A stretch of 64,000 nucleotides of DNA, taken from the NCBI GenBank assembly GCA_044221555.1, contig JBGAOY010000009.1, positions 62,001 through 126,000 on the forward strand. The letters are read 5' to 3'. The translations under genes were made by a program, and so were the position numbers. The stretch's first letter is position 1, and the number at the start of each line of letters is the position of its first letter. The notes below the pieces were generated by a model that was not told the origin of the DNA, made no database searches, and was given only the letters and a program-made list of their open reading frames with translations. Below, piece by piece: positions 61,441 through 64,000 of this stretch. This DNA comes from JAEUJM01 sp044221555 (GTDB lineage: Bacteria > Actinomycetota > Acidimicrobiia > Acidimicrobiales > DATDAH01).

Positions 61441-61560
61441 AGGTCACCGCCGGCCCATTCTCGAGGCAATAGCCCCCGGAACCCGGGGGGCCATGCCTCG
61501 AGTTCACCGCCGGCCGATTCGGGAGGCAACAACCCCCGGAACCCGGGGGGCATTGCCTCG
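61441..61560. repeat. Two tandem 60-bp palindromic repeats
   Basis: Copies 61441-61500 and 61501-61560 agree at 52 of 60 positions. Each folds into a nested hairpin: outer CTCGAGGCA/TGCCTCGAG (61460-61468 with 61494-61502) or GAGGCAA/TTGCCTC (61523-61529 with 61553-61559), and inner CCCCCGG-AAC-CCGGGGG. A weaker third copy may precede at about 61381. They lie in the gap between two leftward genes. Confidence 0.75.
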
Positions 61561-61572
61561 AGTCCGGCGGGC

Positions 61573-61941
61573 TCAGGCCAGGGCGGCGACGAAGCCGTCA
61601 GGGTCGTCGAGGCTGATGGCCAACTCTCGCAGCCGGATGGGCCAACCCATCACGTAGGCACGCTGGCGGGGCTCGACCGCCAGCACCACGATGCCGTGGG
61701 ACGAGCCGTTGACCAGCCACCGGCCTCGCCAGCCATGCACACCCCAGCTGTACACCCTGCCGTGGTAGCGGGCGGGAGCACCGAGGGCCGACCGGGGGAT
61801 GGCGGCGCGGAACATGATCCCGTAGCGCACGACGAGGTGGGTGTCGTCGACGACCGCGGCGCCGTGGGCGCCTCCCATCGGCCACGCGATCGCCCGCAGG
61901 GCCGGGTGCTGGCGGATGGTGAACCTGCGGCTCGGTCCCAC
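61573..61941 (-). CDS. Conserved-looking small protein, function unknown
   Basis: The product has 122 residues: VGPSRRFTIRQHPALRAIAW, then a beta-rich body (VVRYGIMFRAAIPRSALGAP, GWRGRWLVNGSSHGIVVLAV) and C-terminal LRELAISLDDPDGFVAALA. No membrane helix in the mature form and no recognised family. Composition and pattern suggest a PH-like or other small beta domain; this is a guess. TACGGT 7 nt upstream selects GTG 61941; a GTG at 61950 would lie inside the -10 element. Confidence 0.65.
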   Translation of the reverse strand: MGPSRRFTIRQHPALRAIAWPMGGAHGAAVVDDTHLVVRYGIMFRAAIPRSALGAPARYHGRVYSWGVHGWRGRWLVNGSSHGIVVLAVEPRQRAYVMGWPIRLRELAISLDDPDGFVAALA

Positions 61942-61948
61942 GGTGCTC

Positions 61949-61954
61949 ACCGTA
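61949..61954 (-). promoter_or_regulatory. -10 hexamer TACGGT, leaderless promoter
   Basis: Read leftward: TACGGT, 7 nt, GTG at 61941. Confidence 0.5.
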
Positions 61955-62158
61955 GGCGCCGCGTGAAGACCGCACCCCTCGTCCGGGTCCCGTCCGCAGC
62001 CCCGAGACGGCGCAGGATCCCGGTTCGGGCGCACCGCACGGCGGTGCCAGCACCCCGATGTCGGCCGCCCCCGTGACGGCGACCCGCAGGGCGGACAGGT
62101 CGTGCTCGCCCCGGCCGGCCGGAGGATGGCGCGGCGACGAGGCGCGAGACTGCCCGAC

Positions 62159-63238
62159 GTGCGGATCGCGACCACCATCCCGACCGGCGACCCTCGGCAC
62201 TCGGGCGCCGAGTTCGCCGAGCTCGAGGCGTTGGGGTACGACACCGCGTTCTCGTTCGAGTCGAAACACGACCCGTTCCTGCCCCTCGCGCTCGGATCGG
62301 CCACCACGTCGACCCTGCGGCTGGGCACCGCGGTCGCGATCGGGTTCGCCCGCAACCCCATGGTGCTGGCCAACGTCGGCTACGACCTGCAGCTCATCAC
62401 CGAGGGCCGCTTCGTGCTGGGCATCGGCTCGCAGGTGCGGCCCCACATCGAGCACCGGTTCAGCGAGACCTGGTCCCACCCGGCGGAGCGGATGCGAGAG
62501 ATGGTGCAGGCCATCAAGGCCATCTGGGCCGCATGGCAGGGCGAGGCCCGGCTGGACTTCCGGGGTCGCTTCTACGACCACACGATCATGATCCCGGCGT
62601 TCGATCCCGGCCCGAACCCGTTCGGGCCGCCGCCGGTGTTCACCGGCGGATTCGGGCCGCGCATGACCGAGGTGGCCGGCGAGGTGGCCGACGGGTTCAT
62701 CGTGCACCCCTTCCACTCCCCCGAGTCGCTGCGCACCCTCACCCTGCCGGCACTGGCGCGGGGACGCGCCGCCACCGGCCGCCCGGCCGAGGGGCTCGAG
62801 GTGGTGCTGGTGACCATGATCGTCACCTGGCCCGACGGCGACGAGGAGGCCGAGGCTCGGGCGCGGACCTCGTTGGCCGACCAGCTGGCGTTCTACGGCT
62901 CGACCCCGGCCTATGTGCCCGTGCTGGCCAGCCACGGCGTCGACGACCTGCACCCCGAGCTGAACCGGCTCTCGAAGCAGGGGCGGTGGTCGGACATGGG
63001 CCCACTGATCCCGGAGCATCTGATGGAGGCGGTGGCCGTGATGGGGCCACGCGCCGCCATCGCCGAGCGCCTGCAGGCCCGGATCGCGAGGGTCGTGGCC
63101 GGCGCGGTCGACGAGTCGGGCGCAGCCACCATCGGGCCGGTGACGGTGAGCCTGGTCAACAACCGCAACCCCGACCCCGGCCACTTCGGCGACATCGTGG
63201 CCAGCCTGCGGGACAAGTCGGCCGGCGAGCCTGACTGA
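62159..63238 (+). CDS. LLM-class (luciferase-like) F420-dependent oxidoreductase
   Basis: The product has 359 residues. The luciferase-like TIM barrel contains VRIATTIPTGDPRHSGAEFA, TSTLRLGTAVAIGFARNPMV, ITEGRFVLGIGSQVRPHIEH and PPPVFTGGFGPRMTEVAGEV. In actinobacteria this group uses F420 rather than FMN. GTG 62159 is placed at the first conserved strand; an in-frame ATG at 62126 would add 11 basic residues. A weak hexamer (GAGACT) lies 7 nt before the GTG. Substrate unknown. Confidence 0.87.
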   Translation: MRIATTIPTGDPRHSGAEFAELEALGYDTAFSFESKHDPFLPLALGSATTSTLRLGTAVAIGFARNPMVLANVGYDLQLITEGRFVLGIGSQVRPHIEHRFSETWSHPAERMREMVQAIKAIWAAWQGEARLDFRGRFYDHTIMIPAFDPGPNPFGPPPVFTGGFGPRMTEVAGEVADGFIVHPFHSPESLRTLTLPALARGRAATGRPAEGLEVVLVTMIVTWPDGDEEAEARARTSLADQLAFYGSTPAYVPVLASHGVDDLHPELNRLSKQGRWSDMGPLIPEHLMEAVAVMGPRAAIAERLQARIARVVAGAVDESGAATIGPVTVSLVNNRNPDPGHFGDIVASLRDKSAGEPD

Positions 63239-63356
63239 CCGAATCGCGGGCGCCGCCGGGCCCCAGCGGCTCCGAGGCCGGCCCGATGCAGGTGGGCCGC
63301 ATCGCGGCACCGGCACCGGCACCGGGGCCGAACCCGTGCCGATCACCGGTGCTGCC

Positions 63357-63362
63357 TACGGT
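63357..63362 (+). promoter_or_regulatory. -10 hexamer TACGGT, leaderless promoter
   Basis: TACGGT, 6 nt, ATG at 63369. Confidence 0.5.
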
Positions 63363-63368
63363 GACGAC

Positions 63369-64000
63369 ATGGAGAGCCAGGTGGTGGTGCTGGGCAGCGT
63401 GAACGTGGACCTCACCGCGGTGCTCGAACACCTCCCGCAGCCCGGCGAGACCGTCAGTGGAGGTGTGCTGCAGCGGGGCCACGGCGGCAAGGGCGCCAAC
63501 CAGTCCGTCGCCGCGGCCCGCGCCGGCGCCTCGGTCCGGTTCGTGGGCGCGGTGGGCCAGGACGCCGACGGCGACGACGTGCTCGCCACGCTGGCCGCGG
63601 AGGGAGTGGACGTGGCGGCCGTCCGCCGGGTCGACGCGGCGACGGGCACGGCGCTCATCTGTGTGGACGCCGCGGGTGAGAACCAGATCGCGGTCGCACC
63701 GGGGGCCAACCGCCACGCGTCGGCCACCGATGTCGACCTGACCGGCGCCGCGGTGGCCATCGCCCAGCTCGAGGCACCGCTCGACGCCGTCGCCGCCTTC
63801 TTCGGCCGCGCTCGTGCGGCCGGCGCCCGCACGATCCTCAACGCGGCCCCGATCCACCCCGGTGCCGAGGCCGCGATCATCGACCTGCTCGACGTGGTCG
63901 ACGTGCTGGTGGTGAACCGCCACGAGTTGGCCGCGCTGACCGACCACGGCACCGCCCGCGACGCCCGCCCCGCCGGCGACGTCGGCGCGCTCGCCGCGAC
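63369..64000 (+). CDS. rbsK: Ribokinase-family (PfkB) sugar kinase, N-terminal part
   Basis: The visible 210 residues run off the right edge. VVVLGSVNVDLTAVLEHLPQ with GGKGANQSVAAARAGASVRF is the PfkB N-terminal signature and ribokinase sugar-binding region. LICVDAAGENQIAVAPGANR follows, as in ribokinases, and VVDVLVVNRHELAALT is the expected mid-domain N..E motif. It would phosphorylate ribose or a similar sugar. The ATP-site C-terminus is not in view, so specificity is provisional. Confidence 0.88.
   Translation, partial: MESQVVVLGSVNVDLTAVLEHLPQPGETVSGGVLQRGHGGKGANQSVAAARAGASVRFVGAVGQDADGDDVLATLAAEGVDVAAVRRVDAATGTALICVDAAGENQIAVAPGANRHASATDVDLTGAAVAIAQLEAPLDAVAAFFGRARAAGARTILNAAPIHPGAEAAIIDLLDVVDVLVVNRHELAALTDHGTARDARPAGDVGALAA

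Overview
The window is about 70% G+C, densely coded DNA of a high-GC Gram-positive bacterium. An Acidimicrobiia-like actinobacterium is my best guess, inferred rather than shown. Supporting signs are GTG/TTG starts, an Rpf-type cell-wall enzyme, an F420/LLM-type oxidoreductase, a SARP-type regulator, the rpsF-ssb-rpsR-rplI-dnaB replication/ribosome operon and many apparently leaderless genes. In these a TAnnnT -10 hexamer lies 6-7 nt upstream of the start codon itself.

Layout. 1-7,650: the end of a WD40 protein, a LysR regulator divergent from a small protein, a Snf2 helicase with a small partner, and a membrane-associated methyltransferase. 7,771-24,319: the main accessory locus. Two giant multidomain synthases are read leftward with an acyl carrier protein, two alpha/beta hydrolases and a glycosyltransferase; a sulfotransferase is read divergently. 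The domains (ER-like barrels, KS, AT, ACP and KR; then KS, AT, DH and PPTase) resemble a polyunsaturated-fatty-acid (Pfa) type secondary lipid synthase compacted into two proteins. I infer a decorated (glycosylated, possibly sulfated or methylated) specialised lipid. 24,555-27,536: a small helix-turn-helix protein and a toxin-antitoxin island (two nucleotidyltransferase modules, one PIN/VapBC module and toxin debris). 27,557-38,967: two paralogous LAL/LuxR giant regulators flank a 1684-residue secreted RCC1-repeat protein and a second copy of the small helix-turn-helix protein, next to a 21-bp inverted repeat.

39,148-43,124: the conserved operon rpsF-ssb-rpsR-rplI-dnaB. DnaB carries a 209-residue mini-intein and S18 has a long acidic tail. 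43,343-48,827: a secreted TolB-like propeller protein and a SARP regulator with two ATPase domains. 48,966-49,944: a PIN toxin with a truncated antitoxin, then tRNA-Ser(GCT). 50,001-55,289: a large secreted NHL-propeller protein whose C-terminal modules match those of the RCC1 protein, divergent from an Rpf-domain enzyme with a long structured leader. 55,524-64,000: housekeeping and metabolic genes: a PAS-GGDEF cyclase, a TrmA-family RNA methyltransferase, a nitronate monooxygenase, a flavodoxin-like protein, a SAM methyltransferase, small proteins separated by a 60-bp tandem palindromic repeat, an LLM oxidoreductase and a partial ribokinase.

No insertion sequence, prophage or CRISPR array was recognised. 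Functions are read from motifs only; no database search was run.
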